Assembly (NCBI GenBank): GCA_004794655.1
Contig: SMMW01000013.1
Span: 248,001-312,000 of the forward strand
DNA length: 64,000 nt
Direction: 5' to 3'
DNA from: Marisa cornuarietis
Lineage: Eukaryota; Mollusca; Gastropoda; Architaenioglossa; Ampullariidae
Positions 48,501 to 54,712 of this stretch are shown here, piece by piece. The first letter of the stretch is position 1. Each line of letters starts with the position of its first letter. Below the pieces are notes generated by a model. It made no database searches. It was not told the origin of the DNA and saw only the letters and a list, made by a program, of their open reading frames with translations. A program made the translations under genes and the position numbers.

Positions 48501-51500
48501 TACATGTTCACCTGGAGTTCCTTTTCATCAATTGTATGTTTTTTCTCAAGTACCCTTTTGACAGCTTGCCAAAGAAAAGGAACAAGATACCAATGAACCT
48601 TAAACCAGTAAATTTAAAGAGATTCAAATACAAATTTCATTTTTACCCATAGCCAATCTTTATAAATTTGTTCAAATCTTTAGGCTTAAGTTTTCAGCAG
48701 AACAGGCATTATTTATTTTTTCTACATTTTCGTTCCAAATTTTGTTTTGTGGTTAGAACTCACCTTTTCTCTTTTTGCAACTTTTCCTTTTTTTTAACTG
48801 AAGGTTTATGGTCTTTTCTAACAAACTATAGGCTTAAAAAGGGCCAGCATCTATAGGTTTTCTCACACAAAGTTATTCACATCTCCTTCTTGAAATCATC
48901 GATAGTGCTCAACTGGCACCAGCAAGAGTGGCAAGATTAATAATCAGCATATTTATAAAGCACCTTTTCTCGGGGCAAAAGCTGGACTCGAAGAGCTTTA
49001 CATCCATACACTTTGTCACTTATGCAATATACTATATATTGTAAAACAAGTTTTTACCTTCATGGTCTTCAAATGTTATTAATGCTCTTCCAGACTGCAA
49101 GGTTGTTTTGATTTCTTGGATTGGGCCACCTCCCGAACGTCTTTTGTTTTCAAAATAGAAAATCACTGTATCTTCTGAGGTATTTTCACTGAGGCCACAG
49201 ACCTCAATTGTGCAAGTTTCTTCATTTGTCTGCTCTGTTTCTGAAGTTAAAGCTTCAGTACCACCTTCATGTAAACGAACTGTCACTCTTGCTCCTCCAA
49301 TTGTATGTTCTTTTTGTAGTACATTTTTCACAACTATCAAAGAATCAAGCAAACATGAACAATGAGATTTAACTAAATCAGTATAACATTCAGATAATTA
49401 TGGAACACTCTTTTCTGTCTTTCTTGACATATCCCGCCTCTGAAACTTTATTGAGGCAAAAGTACATGCACACTATAATGGGCCTTCCTTATTTTATCTA
49501 CAGATTTAAATCACCTGGAGAAGAACACAATGATTTTGACTTGTAAATTCTTATATTTTACTTCCACAATGCACACTTCTTCCCTTCTTGAACTTTCCTT
49601 CTTTCCTTTGGAATGTTTAATTAAGTTTCTTTCTCAGCACAAATAAGGTTTTAAAAAAAGGTAAACATCTTCAGGTATGCTTACACAAAGTTTTTCACAT
49701 CTGCTTCTCTTTTCTTCTCCAAGCTTAATAATTATCAGTGTTTATAGCTGGTTCTAGCAAACTGTACAGAGCAGACTGTAACAAAAAGGTTACCACATTG
49801 TAAAACAAGATTTTACCTTCATGGTCTTCAAATGTTATTAATGCTCTTCCAGACTTCAAGTCTGTTTTGATTTCCTGGATTGGGCCACCTCCCGACCGTC
49901 TTTTGTTTTCAAAATAGAAAATCACTGTATCTTCTGAGGTATTTTCATTGAGGCCACATACCTCAACAGTGCAAGTTTCTTTGCTCATCATCTGCTTTGT
50001 TTGTGAAGTTGAAACTTCAGTGGTGCCTTCATGTAAGTGGACTGTTACTTTGGTTCCACCAATCTTATGTTCTTTTTGTAGTACATTCTGAACAGCTATA
50101 AAAAGGAACCCAAATAATAAAAAGATACTGACCAGGGCTAGTATCTTAAAACTATTATAATAATGAAACAGTAAACAAATGACTCAATGTGCCATCCAAA
50201 ATAAAACGATCTCTCCATCTACAAAATAATGGAATGTTTTGCTGTGTTTTATGTTTTGCTGGAATTGTTGCAGAAATATTTCTAATGACACCTTTCTATT
50301 CCATCTGGTGAGCATGCAAACACTTGGGATTTTAAACCTGGATGTTTTGCAATGCACCAACTGACAACCTCTTCTATCTTTAATCAACTTACATGATGGT
50401 GAAATGGGAAGTAATCCCTTCGAAATAATGGAAGTGGTATAAAATTCAGCTTACCTGACTCATCTTTAAATGTGACCAAAGCTTCTCCCTTCTGATCGTT
50501 CAAAACAACTTTCTCCACTTCATTGCCACCAGCTTTCTTGCTCTCAAAGTACATCTCCAGTAAATCTATACTCGTATCCTTTCTCAGGCCACGCACTCTG
50601 ATAGTTCTGGATGGTCTGTGTGGCGTAACACTCAACCTCACTCCCATCAGGCTGTGGGATCTGCTCAGTACCTCAGCAACAGCTGTTCACAGATTGCTTT
50701 TAGTGCTCATTAGTTTTACTTATTCACCCCTTGAGGTGCATGAAAAAAATTGACATTACACACAAAAAGTAATTCACCCATACCCATAGGCTACTGCTTT
50801 TATAACCACAACACTTTGCCTACATGCATTGATGAGGGTTTACAAATCTTTTAAAAGTTGCATGCGCACTAACCATAAAAGAAATTTTTTCCACTGAAAC
50901 ATAATAGAACAGGGAATGAAATTAAAGTGAAATTTGTGATGTAGGACAATTTCAAAGCCAATATTAAAGACAGATTCTGTACAACTTTACCTTTTTCATC
51001 CTCAAAAGTAATGAAAGCAACACTGGGTTCTCCATCCACTCTAATGCTTTTAATAGGACCTCCACCAGATTTTTTGGAATTTTCAAAATACAGCTGTAGC
51101 AGTTCTTCTTCTTTAACAATGTCTCCACCACACACTTCAACTGTGCAGCTTTGTGCAGGTGATTTCTCCTCAGGGGCCTGAACTTTGTGTATGCTAGCAG
51201 TAAGGGATTTTTTGGCCAAGGTATGAGGACGATCGGTGACACGCTCTGCAGCTGTGAGGATACATATGTGTGAATATTATCAGACAAACTGACAATCACC
51301 TGCCCTCGCTCAGCTGCAATGCACAACAAAGCCGATCAATCATTTCTTTCATCAATTAACAAGCAAGCCAAATGTGCAGCAATAAACAGCAAAGTCCCTT
51401 CCATTTCTATTTCTTTTAGTAAAACAGAAGATCAGCATCAAGGCCAGTACTCGAATATTTGCCCAAAAACATGAGCTACGTGTAACACATTCAACAATGA

Positions 51501-54500
51501 TATGTTTTTCTAGTAATCAACTGGATTTATATTTTGCTCTTTGCTTTGCTGGCACTAATCTGTTGGCATTGAACTATTTTCTTCACAAGGACTACTGAAG
51601 CATGTATGTTTGATGATAGAGAAATGGGAGGAGAATATTTGTCTTGTAGGTATGTCAGTTCAGTAAGTGTTAGTGTGCTTGTTCCTTCCATTTAATGTGC
51701 CCCTCCCCCCTACCTCCAAACAGTTGGTATTGTGTTTTGCATGTTGACTGCAATAAGTTTGTAGCGGTAGGTGCTAATGCTATATAAGAAATCATGGGTC
51801 CCTGTCTCTACCACTGTACCCAACAGCAGGCAATGGCTATGAACACAGGTCAGCAGTATCCTATACGTAATGGCAGGTAAGTGTACCAAACATATAACAC
51901 TGCTTCAGACAAGTGTGTGGGACAAATGGTTGTAAAGGCTGCTGAAATGGCCTTACAGTGCTGGTATAGATCAAGTTAGTGCATGGCTTATGCTCAAACT
52001 AAGCCTCAAGAATTTAGAGAGTAGCAATATCATAATTATCTACAAAAAATGGCCAAACAATTTTTGATGCATCTTCCCTTGAAGTGCCAAGGCCAGCCCC
52101 TCTCCCCCCTCCCGCCCCAGTTCCCTCAAAGCACTACTGTTCACAGTGGCCCATATGTTGGTCCAACACCTTCATTTTCACTACTATTGTCCCTGACTTT
52201 AAGCATGGTGATCACCCTGTAGTCACTGAGATGCCAGGCTGTCCAAGGGCTATGCTGCCTGAACATTCAGACTCTACCTGCCCCCTATAAATAATTCCAA
52301 CACCAAGCACATCAAAGCACTGCTAGGACTCCCCAACCAGAAGCCCATTTCTCTCATGACCCCTAACACCTACTCTATGAGGCCTGGAAATAGCCCACTG
52401 CTGTCCTGATACTTGACATCTCCAAGTGTAACGCTTTGATATTTTCCATCAAATATTCATGTAAAAACATACAAACAAACAAAAGTACAGCTATTTACAC
52501 AGTCCCCAGCTACTGAAGTTCCCTTCTTGTCCCTAGACTCTGTGTGTGTGTTAGTCTTCCGAAACAAATATTTGTTTTTCGCAAGAAGGCTATAACAAGA
52601 TACAAAATTACCTGCTGTGTCTTCAAACATTACAAGTACGTAGCCTTTACTGCGGTAGTCTTCCACACAGATGACATCCCCATCTCCTGCTTTTGGGCTC
52701 TCAAAGTAGAGTTTAATCAAGTCAAGCTTCAAGGTCTCATCAACACCATCCACACGCACAGTGGTTGAATCATTGTTAGCTGGTTTACTTTGATGAGGGT
52801 CTGGAACAATAACAAAACCATCATTGTTAAAGCACACATAACACATGCATTCTACCTTTTTAGATGTTAAACTGTTTTATATATGTTACTTTGTTCACTA
52901 ATGGGTGCCAAAGTTTGCTGCTGGAACATACGTATATACTATTTGTTTAGTGCAGTAGTGTCTGTTGCTTATTCACGCAAATATGCTTACTCATGATATT
53001 GATAATTATATTTATTATTTTATTATATTGATAATTAATCATAATTAGAATTGATATGCTAACCTGGGGTTTGCACAGAAAGTGGGCTTCTTGCACATCT
53101 AGACTGAGGAACTGAGCTCTCTGGCACACCTTGTTGTCTGGGGTATGCTGTTGGGTTTGTTTCTCTGGGAAACCCAATCACCTGAGGGTGAGCTGGTGTT
53201 TGCCCTCGTCTTGGAGACTGCTGATGCTGTTCTTCTATCCCTACCTGCTGCACTTGGATTTGGTCATGTCCTGGACTGTTATCTTTGTATTCTTTTGGTA
53301 CAAAATGTTGAATTGTGTGCTTTGAAGGTTTATAATATTGCTGGGCTGCTGAAATATGGGGCTGGTTTTGATGTGAGGGGATGAGCTTTTTTTCTGAGGG
53401 GCTTTGCAAGTACCTTTCTCTCTTTTGAAATTCATTCATTTCTGTAGGGGATGCCATTCTGTTCACTGGCTCCTGAACTTTGGGTAAACTTTCTTGAAAG
53501 CTAGCTTGTGGAAAAGTGCCAGCTGGAATTTCAAATACTCCTCTCTCTCTGCAGAGAGTCTGGGGTAGATTTATGGACAGGTCTGTTTGGTCCCCTTCAT
53601 AATTAATGTCATCTTCCTGCTCAGCTTTCCAATTATCTTCTTGCTCTTCTTGTCTAGGTGACAGGCTTTGGAAAGATCCAGGTGGACTGATGTTGTCTTC
53701 CAGATCTACATGAGGTTCTTCATAATTAGTGTCATCTTCTTTCTCAACTTTCCAGCTGTGTTCTTCTTCAGCTTGTACATGGGTTTCAAACATTTTCTCA
53801 TCTGAGTCACCTGGCAGTACACCTGGTGCAGCTTGTTCATCTAAAGTTTCTGACCTAGTAATGCAACTTTCCTGCAAACTAACTTCTGCTTCATTTTCTT
53901 TCCAGCTGTGTTCTTCTTCAGCTTGTACATGGGTTTCAAACATTTTCTCATCTGAGTCACCTGGCAGTACACCTGGTGCAGCTTGTTCATCTAAAGTTTC
54001 TGACCTAGTAATGCAACTTTCCTGCAAACTAACTTCTGCTTCATTTTCTTGGGTTTCTACTTCTGTGGCAATTTTGGAACACTGATCTTGACCTGTCCAA
54101 GTATTCCTGGCTAGCCCATTGCTATCTGGATCCATTTCTGTCGGCGCTGTGCACAATTCAGAGTCCACTGAACTGTCAGCAGTTAAGGTGCAGCTTCCAT
54201 CCCTTTCTGAACTACCTGTCCCTTTTTCATGCAGCTGGATACCATCATCATCTACAGCAGCAGAGGTCTTTTCTCGACTGATGTCTGAAGTACTGATAGG
54301 CAAAATTGCTTTGGGCTTTGGTAATGTACCAAAAGCTGCCACCTTCATTCTACCACCAAATTTGTTAATTATAGACTTCACTGAGGGAGGCTTCTCGTCA
54401 GTCTCTTCTTCTGTGTTGCACTCTGATACTGATGTCTTTGTGGCAGCTGCATGCTGCTCAGAGTTTATTTCATCAACATTATAGCGCTCATCTTGACTCA

Positions 54501-54712
54501 TTTTAGAGTTGGCCTCAAAAGGAGACTGTATGTCTGTGGAAAGATATACAAAGCTTTCAAATTCAGGATCAGGTGGCTGATTATCATTTAGTATTATGTC
54601 TCTGTTTTCAAGGTGTGGAGGTAAGGATTGTGTTGAAAAAGAATTCACAAAGTCCTCTTCCTCTTCACTCACCAGCATAGACACATATTCTTCACTGACA
54701 GATGCCATTTTT
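19654..54712 (-). CDS. PARP14-like mono-ADP-ribosyltransferase, gene B (complete)
   Basis: Twenty-three coding exons: 53064-54712 (ATG at 54708), 52612-52800, 50991-51251, 50455-50682, 49817-50095, 49058-49333, 48286-48564, 43731-43964, 43163-43405, 40707-42398, 40426-40523, 39824-40054, 32272-32493, 31816-31879, 31397-31450, 30439-30602, 29937-29996, 28466-28648, 28195-28286, 27176-27321, 21750-21901, 20382-20553 and 19654-19937. Coding length is 7,248 nt (2,415 residues plus stop) with every phase consistent. Domains: acidic disordered region 1-548, eight RRM-like modules 549-1211, KH-like region 1212-1775, macrodomain about 1809-1959, KH-like segment 2074-2134, WWE 2135-2205, PARP catalytic domain 2214-2415. 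The triad is His2298 (WHGT), Tyr2330 (VYFA) and Ile2397 (NIFAVY). Ile in place of Glu predicts mono- rather than poly-ADP-ribosylation. Human PARP14 has three macrodomains; only one is seen here. Introns host several transposons. Confidence 0.9.
20382..20553 (-). CDS. Gene B exon 22, PARP catalytic domain with the NAD-binding His
   Basis: A 172-nt exon: RVQNKTLYKQYMAMRQQM, then ENLWHGTNEDAAQGIIKHGF. WHGT supplies the first triad residue. Donor phase is 1 (AGTG|GTATGT). Confidence 0.9.
21750..21901 (-). CDS. Gene B exon 21, start of the PARP catalytic domain
   Basis: A 152-nt exon with the domain's entry pattern PPPDTWSKM, then LVPVKSGTRDYERVTELF. It is separated from exon 20 by a 5.3-kb intron containing the twin-primed RTE and older LINE remnants. 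Confidence 0.85.
21970..22875 (-). pseudogene. Inverted RTE endonuclease ORF (301 codons)
   Basis: It encodes the endonuclease: TRIGTWNIRTLYEQGKSAQ, LGLCETRWNGSG, IIMGDMNAKVGDNNT, QIDHITIDR. It begins MEGPMTCADESPREV. The last few residues are read from the flanking target sequence after the inversion breakpoint. Confidence 0.9.
21987..21999. repeat. Target-site duplication of the twin-primed RTE (left copy)
   Basis: ACTTGTGGAGGAA, identical to 25126-25138. It abuts the inverted endonuclease segment. Confidence 0.9.
22000..25125 (+). mobile_element. RTE-clade LINE with internal 5' inversion (twin priming), in gene B intron 20
   Basis: The 5' part, covering the endonuclease, lies on the minus strand (22000 to about 23040). 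The reverse transcriptase and C-terminus lie on the plus strand (about 23041-25125) and end in an (AAG)n tail. The minus part stops at the element position DRPHHKF. The plus part resumes at RFAALEGLLEETVTNHW, which aligns about 20 residues further on in the related copy at 9659-12961. A 13-bp direct repeat, ACTTGTGGAGGAA, flanks the whole unit at 21987-21999 and 25126-25138, so both halves arrived in one event. The FADD box is intact, but a frameshift near 24,480 disrupts the C-terminal region. Confidence 0.93.
23068..24540 (+). pseudogene. RTE reverse transcriptase ORF (490 codons, truncated)
   Basis: An uninterrupted reverse transcriptase with WRGIMLLSTPSKVL, QAGFRQGKSCIDQ, FVDFEKAFDSVDRE, GVRQGCMLSPTIF and the catalytic DLDFADDISLL. 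After NNKQEAHC it runs out of frame; the C-terminal zinc-knuckle-like region (RHILNIRWPDKISN, KWGWIGHTLRKP) continues in another frame to about 25,110. It lacks an in-frame endonuclease because of the inversion. Confidence 0.9.
25126..25138. repeat. Target-site duplication of the twin-primed RTE (right copy)
   Basis: ACTTGTGGAGGAA directly after the (AAG)n tail. Confidence 0.9.
25245..26560 (-). mobile_element. Decayed LINE remnant (reverse transcriptase C-terminal part)
   Basis: Minus-strand fragments recall a LINE C-terminus: TDDVDGLPGKEQELA, a degenerate form of the YADDxDGLA box (about 26,390); ISTGKTKLMTSNINSIS (about 26,300); and near the 3' end RQTKEEMSRQPPRMGW (about 25,390). A (GAT)n-like tract at about 25,247-25,266 would be the tail. 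There are many stops and frameshifts. A separate plus-strand LINE fragment interrupts it. Confidence 0.6.
25766..26181 (+). mobile_element. CR1/L2-like LINE 3' fragment nested in an older remnant
   Basis: The plus-strand ORF contains FAGPSIWNAPLLSVQQRRYM, matching the common LINE C-terminal pattern 'P..WN.LPLSV'. It is followed by a 3' end resembling 'AATGCACTATA...AAATCC', the terminal sequence style of CR1/L2 LINEs. The 5' part is missing. Confidence 0.5.
27176..27321 (-). CDS. Gene B exon 20, WWE domain second half with a GC donor
   Basis: A 146-nt exon: GKHREVIFDEKNQAFVVDFT, then EPVRIVRKNLIQ. The frame into the catalytic exon requires phase 1, which only the donor ACAAG|GCAAGT gives. 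A good-looking GT donor (CCT|GTAAGA) lies about 30 nt upstream but is in the wrong phase. Confidence 0.75.
27425..27548. repeat. (GAT)n/(GGAT)n microsatellite
   Basis: GATG, GGAT and GAT units run for about 120 bp in gene B intron 19, just upstream of exon 20. The reverse strand reads as poly-His ORFs, which are not genes. Confidence 0.95.
28195..28286 (-). CDS. Gene B exon 19, WWE domain first half
   Basis: A 92-nt exon with IRWYFVEVT, then MEYDVRTSYRIEKAYT. The second WWE tryptophan position is Phe here, whereas gene A has Trp (WSWVEVG). Confidence 0.82.
28466..28648 (-). CDS. Gene B exon 18, KH-like segment before WWE
   Basis: A 61-codon phase-0 exon (LVNGCKAALVDLTINYDFGK, GLREKVDRVP, LMAKQ), aligned throughout with gene A exon 12. 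Confidence 0.78.
28700..29760 (-). mobile_element. CR1/L2-like LINE 3' remnant in gene B intron 17
   Basis: Minus-strand fragments include VDDSNITFLSIRNLGFIITA (the 'RNLG' strand after the reverse transcriptase core, about 29,560) and GYCATKQWNSLPFHIRH, then FKCVIKTHLF (about 29,080-29,010), the C-terminal pattern of CR1/L2-group LINEs. The tail is (TTA)n at about 28,700-28,712. It is frameshifted and 5' truncated. Confidence 0.7.
29937..29996 (-). CDS. Gene B exon 17, 20-codon exon absent from gene A
   Basis: A phase-0 exon encoding LKLTEDADYRDKSDSHVMEW, using the GCCGCAG acceptor and a GTGAGA donor. The AG seven bases upstream would read into a stop, which fixes the acceptor. No counterpart is seen in gene A, and skipping it would keep the frame. 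Confidence 0.5.
30439..30602 (-). CDS. Gene B exon 16, post-macrodomain segment
   Basis: A 164-nt exon (phase 1 in, 0 out): LFFEETAKKVKLMFVTQDAV and ELERWQEYF. It pairs with gene A exon 11 in length, phase and pattern (FF.ET.K.....FV). Confidence 0.72.
30610..31160 (-). mobile_element. Remnant of an RNase H-bearing LINE in gene B intron 15
   Basis: The minus strand reads WIYVYTDGSAAKTIASARAG (the RNase H entry motif YTDGS) near 31,050, then, in another frame, VLSVLEALSKNK near 30,840, recalling the 'D.LSVLEAL' helix of RNase H domains. Stops and frameshifts are frequent. RNase H domains occur in I, R1 and some jockey-group LINEs; the clade is not resolved. Confidence 0.5.
31397..31450 (-). 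CDS. Gene B exon 15, 54-nt exon absent from gene A
   Basis: It encodes EDEEIISQRNPDAMGVKR between a TTTCAG acceptor and a GTAAGT-type donor, phase 1-1. Because it is symmetrical, gene A can splice directly across this position. It may be skippable. Confidence 0.6.
31816..31879 (-). CDS. Gene B exon 14, acidic linker
   Basis: A 64-nt exon encoding AFEEENERWKQDYTQEEEVTE, phase 0 in and 1 out. It corresponds to gene A exon 10 (43 nt). Confidence 0.65.
32272..32493 (-). CDS. Gene B exon 13, macrodomain C-terminal half
   Basis: A 74-codon phase-0 exon with SIGFPALGTGNLGYP, then DLVAETMFQATVDF and LSDVFFILHKKD. It completes the macrodomain begun in exon 12. Confidence 0.87.
33092..33584. repeat. 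Inverted terminal repeat of the DIRS-like element (left on +)
   Basis: Its sequence, with the SINE at 33236-33509 removed, matches the reverse complement of about 36975-37149. It includes the shared stretches AGATGACATGACTATAT, GGACCTGAATTCAGCTCAG and GTGAGCCTCTCTACTCCAG. Confidence 0.8.
33236..33509 (+). mobile_element. tRNA-derived SINE nested in the DIRS terminal repeat
   Basis: A 274-bp insertion. The head is tRNA-like, with an A box resembling tRNA-Leu or Ser (ATGGCCGAGTGGTTAGAGCG) and a degenerate B box (GCTTCAATTCC). An unrelated body follows and a T-rich tail ends at 33509. The 11-bp target duplication AGCCCCCTCCC lies at 33225-33235 and 33510-33520. Removing one copy restores continuity with the other terminal repeat. 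Confidence 0.85.
33612..33707. repeat. Internal complementary region of the DIRS-like element
   Basis: An imperfect palindrome: GTCATGTCATCTGGTAAATA ... TGTACCAGATGACATGAC. The left half is the complement of the outer end at 33092-33145, and the right half is the complement of the outer end at 37105-37149. The centre is the short palindrome ATACCATAAATGGTAT-like sequence. DIRS elements use this region to complete and circularise the copy. Confidence 0.72.
36975..37149. repeat. Inverted terminal repeat of the DIRS-like element (right on +)
   Basis: The reverse complement matches the left repeat, as described for 33092-33584. Confidence 0.8.
37225..37812 (+). pseudogene. LINE endonuclease C-terminus and linker (195 codons)
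   Basis: It contains ILGDFNN and SYHHSVFLAPVYRP, the last two conserved motifs of the endonuclease, then KRWTDESVECLRGCFDCTVW and a Lys/Arg-rich linker. It ends at a stop before the reverse transcriptase. The endonuclease N-terminus is missing. Confidence 0.75.
38107..39426 (+). pseudogene. LINE reverse transcriptase ORF (439 codons)
   Basis: The longest open frame of the LINE above. The true domain enters this frame at about 38,250 after a frameshift, and the first 45 codons are an out-of-frame lead. The catalytic box is FSDD rather than the usual [YF]ADD, an unusual substitution that may itself be decay. Confidence 0.82.
39824..40054 (-). CDS. Gene B exon 12, macrodomain N-terminal half
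   Basis: A 77-codon phase-0 exon: HDVLVNSASASLQLNNGQVS, GGDTIQAEC, then IAITSGGKLYCKNIFHCCL. The catalytic-type GGGVA loop is absent (NNGQVS in its place). The next exon is 7.3 kb away because the intron contains a DIRS element and a LINE. Confidence 0.86.
40426..40523 (-). CDS. Gene B exon 11, linker into the macrodomain
   Basis: A 98-nt exon, phase 1 in and 0 out, encoding a basic linker and PRIYLSIMSDITKEE. It pairs with gene A 6244-6323. Confidence 0.78.
40707..42398 (-). CDS. Gene B exon 10, large KH-like central region
   Basis: A 564-codon phase 1-1 exon. It opens with KHKINEHQVDVTLFCECLG and contains ETEGVRQLVKSWEEKV, shared with gene A, followed by a succession of short helix and strand repeats typical of the KH-like region of PARP14. 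The last 60 residues are acidic, then Ser, Gly and Ala rich (a probable flexible linker). Confidence 0.86.
43163..43405 (-). CDS. Gene B exon 9, RRM-like module 8
   Basis: An 81-codon phase 1-1 exon with VLVQNLPQNPPPS and NYFENKRRSGGGDVTNV, ending FADAKG at a GTGAGC donor. It is the counterpart of gene A exon 5. Confidence 0.85.
43731..43964 (-). CDS. Gene B exon 8, divergent RRM-like module 7 with a GC donor
   Basis: A 78-codon exon equivalent to gene A exon 4, with PPEMMKDRVVLNEL and VVIFENVIG. The frame requires the non-canonical donor G|GCAAGTATC. The same donor type occurs at the same site in gene A. Confidence 0.8.
44388..44490. repeat. Short dispersed repeat, AACAACAATAAAGT units
   Basis: AACAACAATAAAGT occurs three times (about 44,390, 44,429 and 44,471), followed each time by a T-rich stretch, in gene B intron 7 just left of the RTE element. 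It may be a small tandem expansion. Confidence 0.6.
44641..44654. repeat. Target-site duplication of the second RTE (left copy)
   Basis: GAATGTCAACACCA abuts the (ATCA)n tail. Confidence 0.88.
44655..47877 (-). mobile_element. RTE-clade LINE (second family), near full length, in gene B intron 7
   Basis: A 3.2-kb minus-strand element. Endonuclease pieces lie at about 47,550-46,600 (NAKVGSDNTCREHIMG, HKDIHKATWTS). The linker and reverse transcriptase N-terminus are at 46018-46557 (MKSGKAPGADGITAEMLK). The reverse transcriptase core is at 45039-45909 (QQAGFRPGRSCSELIFT, YINFIDLEKAFDN, GVKQGCILSSFLF, LEDLDFADDIALLSH), and the C-terminus is near 44,700-44,890 (RGRPKETWRRTVE). The tail is (GATT)n, and the 14-bp target duplication GAATGTCAACACCA lies at 44641-44654 and 47878-47891. 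It is broken by frameshifts and stops. It differs in sequence and tail from the RTE at 9659-12961. Confidence 0.92.
47878..47891. repeat. Target-site duplication of the second RTE (right copy)
   Basis: GAATGTCAACACCA, identical to 44641-44654, at the element's 5' end. Confidence 0.88.
48286..48564 (-). CDS. Gene B exon 7, RRM-like module 6
   Basis: A 93-codon phase 1-1 exon. It begins VLEKKHTIDEKEL, then SVVIEGLAKSTS and NYFENKRRSGGGPVTDV, ending FAHEPG at a GTAAGA donor. The following 4.3-kb intron carries the RTE element at 44655-47877. Confidence 0.85.
49058..49333 (-). CDS. Gene B exon 6, RRM-like module 5
   Basis: A 92-codon phase 1-1 exon, the duplicate partner of exon 5 about 760 bp away. 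It begins NVLQKEHTIGGARV and ends ALITFEDHEG. Differences concentrate in the linker between the two conserved parts. Confidence 0.87.
49817..50095 (-). CDS. Gene B exon 5, RRM-like module 4
   Basis: A 93-codon phase 1-1 exon, nearly identical to exon 6 over its C-terminal 60 residues (ENTSEDTVIFYFENKRRSGG shared exactly). It begins NVLQKEHKIGG. The neighbouring intron sequence is also similar, so the pair arose by recent segmental duplication of an exon plus intron. Confidence 0.87.
50455..50682 (-). CDS. Gene B exon 4, RRM-like module 3
   Basis: A 76-codon phase 1-1 exon with IRVRGLRKDTSIDLLEMYFE followed by SKKAGGNEVEKV, ending FKDESG at a GTAAGC donor. The SGGG loop is altered to AGGN. 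Confidence 0.82.
50991..51251 (-). CDS. Gene B exon 3, RRM-like module 2
   Basis: An 87-codon phase 1-1 exon: a basic linker, CTVEVCGGDI, then LYFENSKKSGGGPIKSI, ending FEDEKG at a GTAAAG donor. Confidence 0.82.
52612..52800 (-). CDS. Gene B exon 2, RRM-like module 1
   Basis: A 63-codon phase 1-1 exon with VRVDGVDETL and the signature LYFESPKAGDGDV, ending FEDTAG. The loop is DGD instead of GGG. It resembles gene A exon 2 (IRVDGV, HFESKRESGGG), which also lies first in the array. Confidence 0.8.
53064..54712 (-). CDS. Gene B exon 1, acidic low-complexity N-terminus
   Basis: It encodes 548 residues rich in Glu, Asp, Ser and Gln, starting MASVSEEYVSMLVSEEEE. A TTTGTAG acceptor sits four bases upstream of the ATG, so a 5' UTR intron is likely. 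The middle contains a perfect 50-residue tandem repeat, and a looser 'W K . E . E D D . N Y E' motif follows twice. The last third is rich in Pro and Gln. No folded domain is recognisable. Gene A lacks this exon. The donor (CCCAG|GTTAGC) is in phase 1 to match the RRM exons. Confidence 0.82.
53751..54050. repeat. Perfect 150-bp coding tandem duplication
   Basis: Positions 53751-53900 and 53901-54050 are identical base for base. They encode two consecutive 50-residue units (ENEAEVSLQESC...EEEHSWK) without breaking the frame. The lack of any difference implies a very recent duplication, ongoing homogenisation, or an assembly artefact. Confidence 0.95.
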
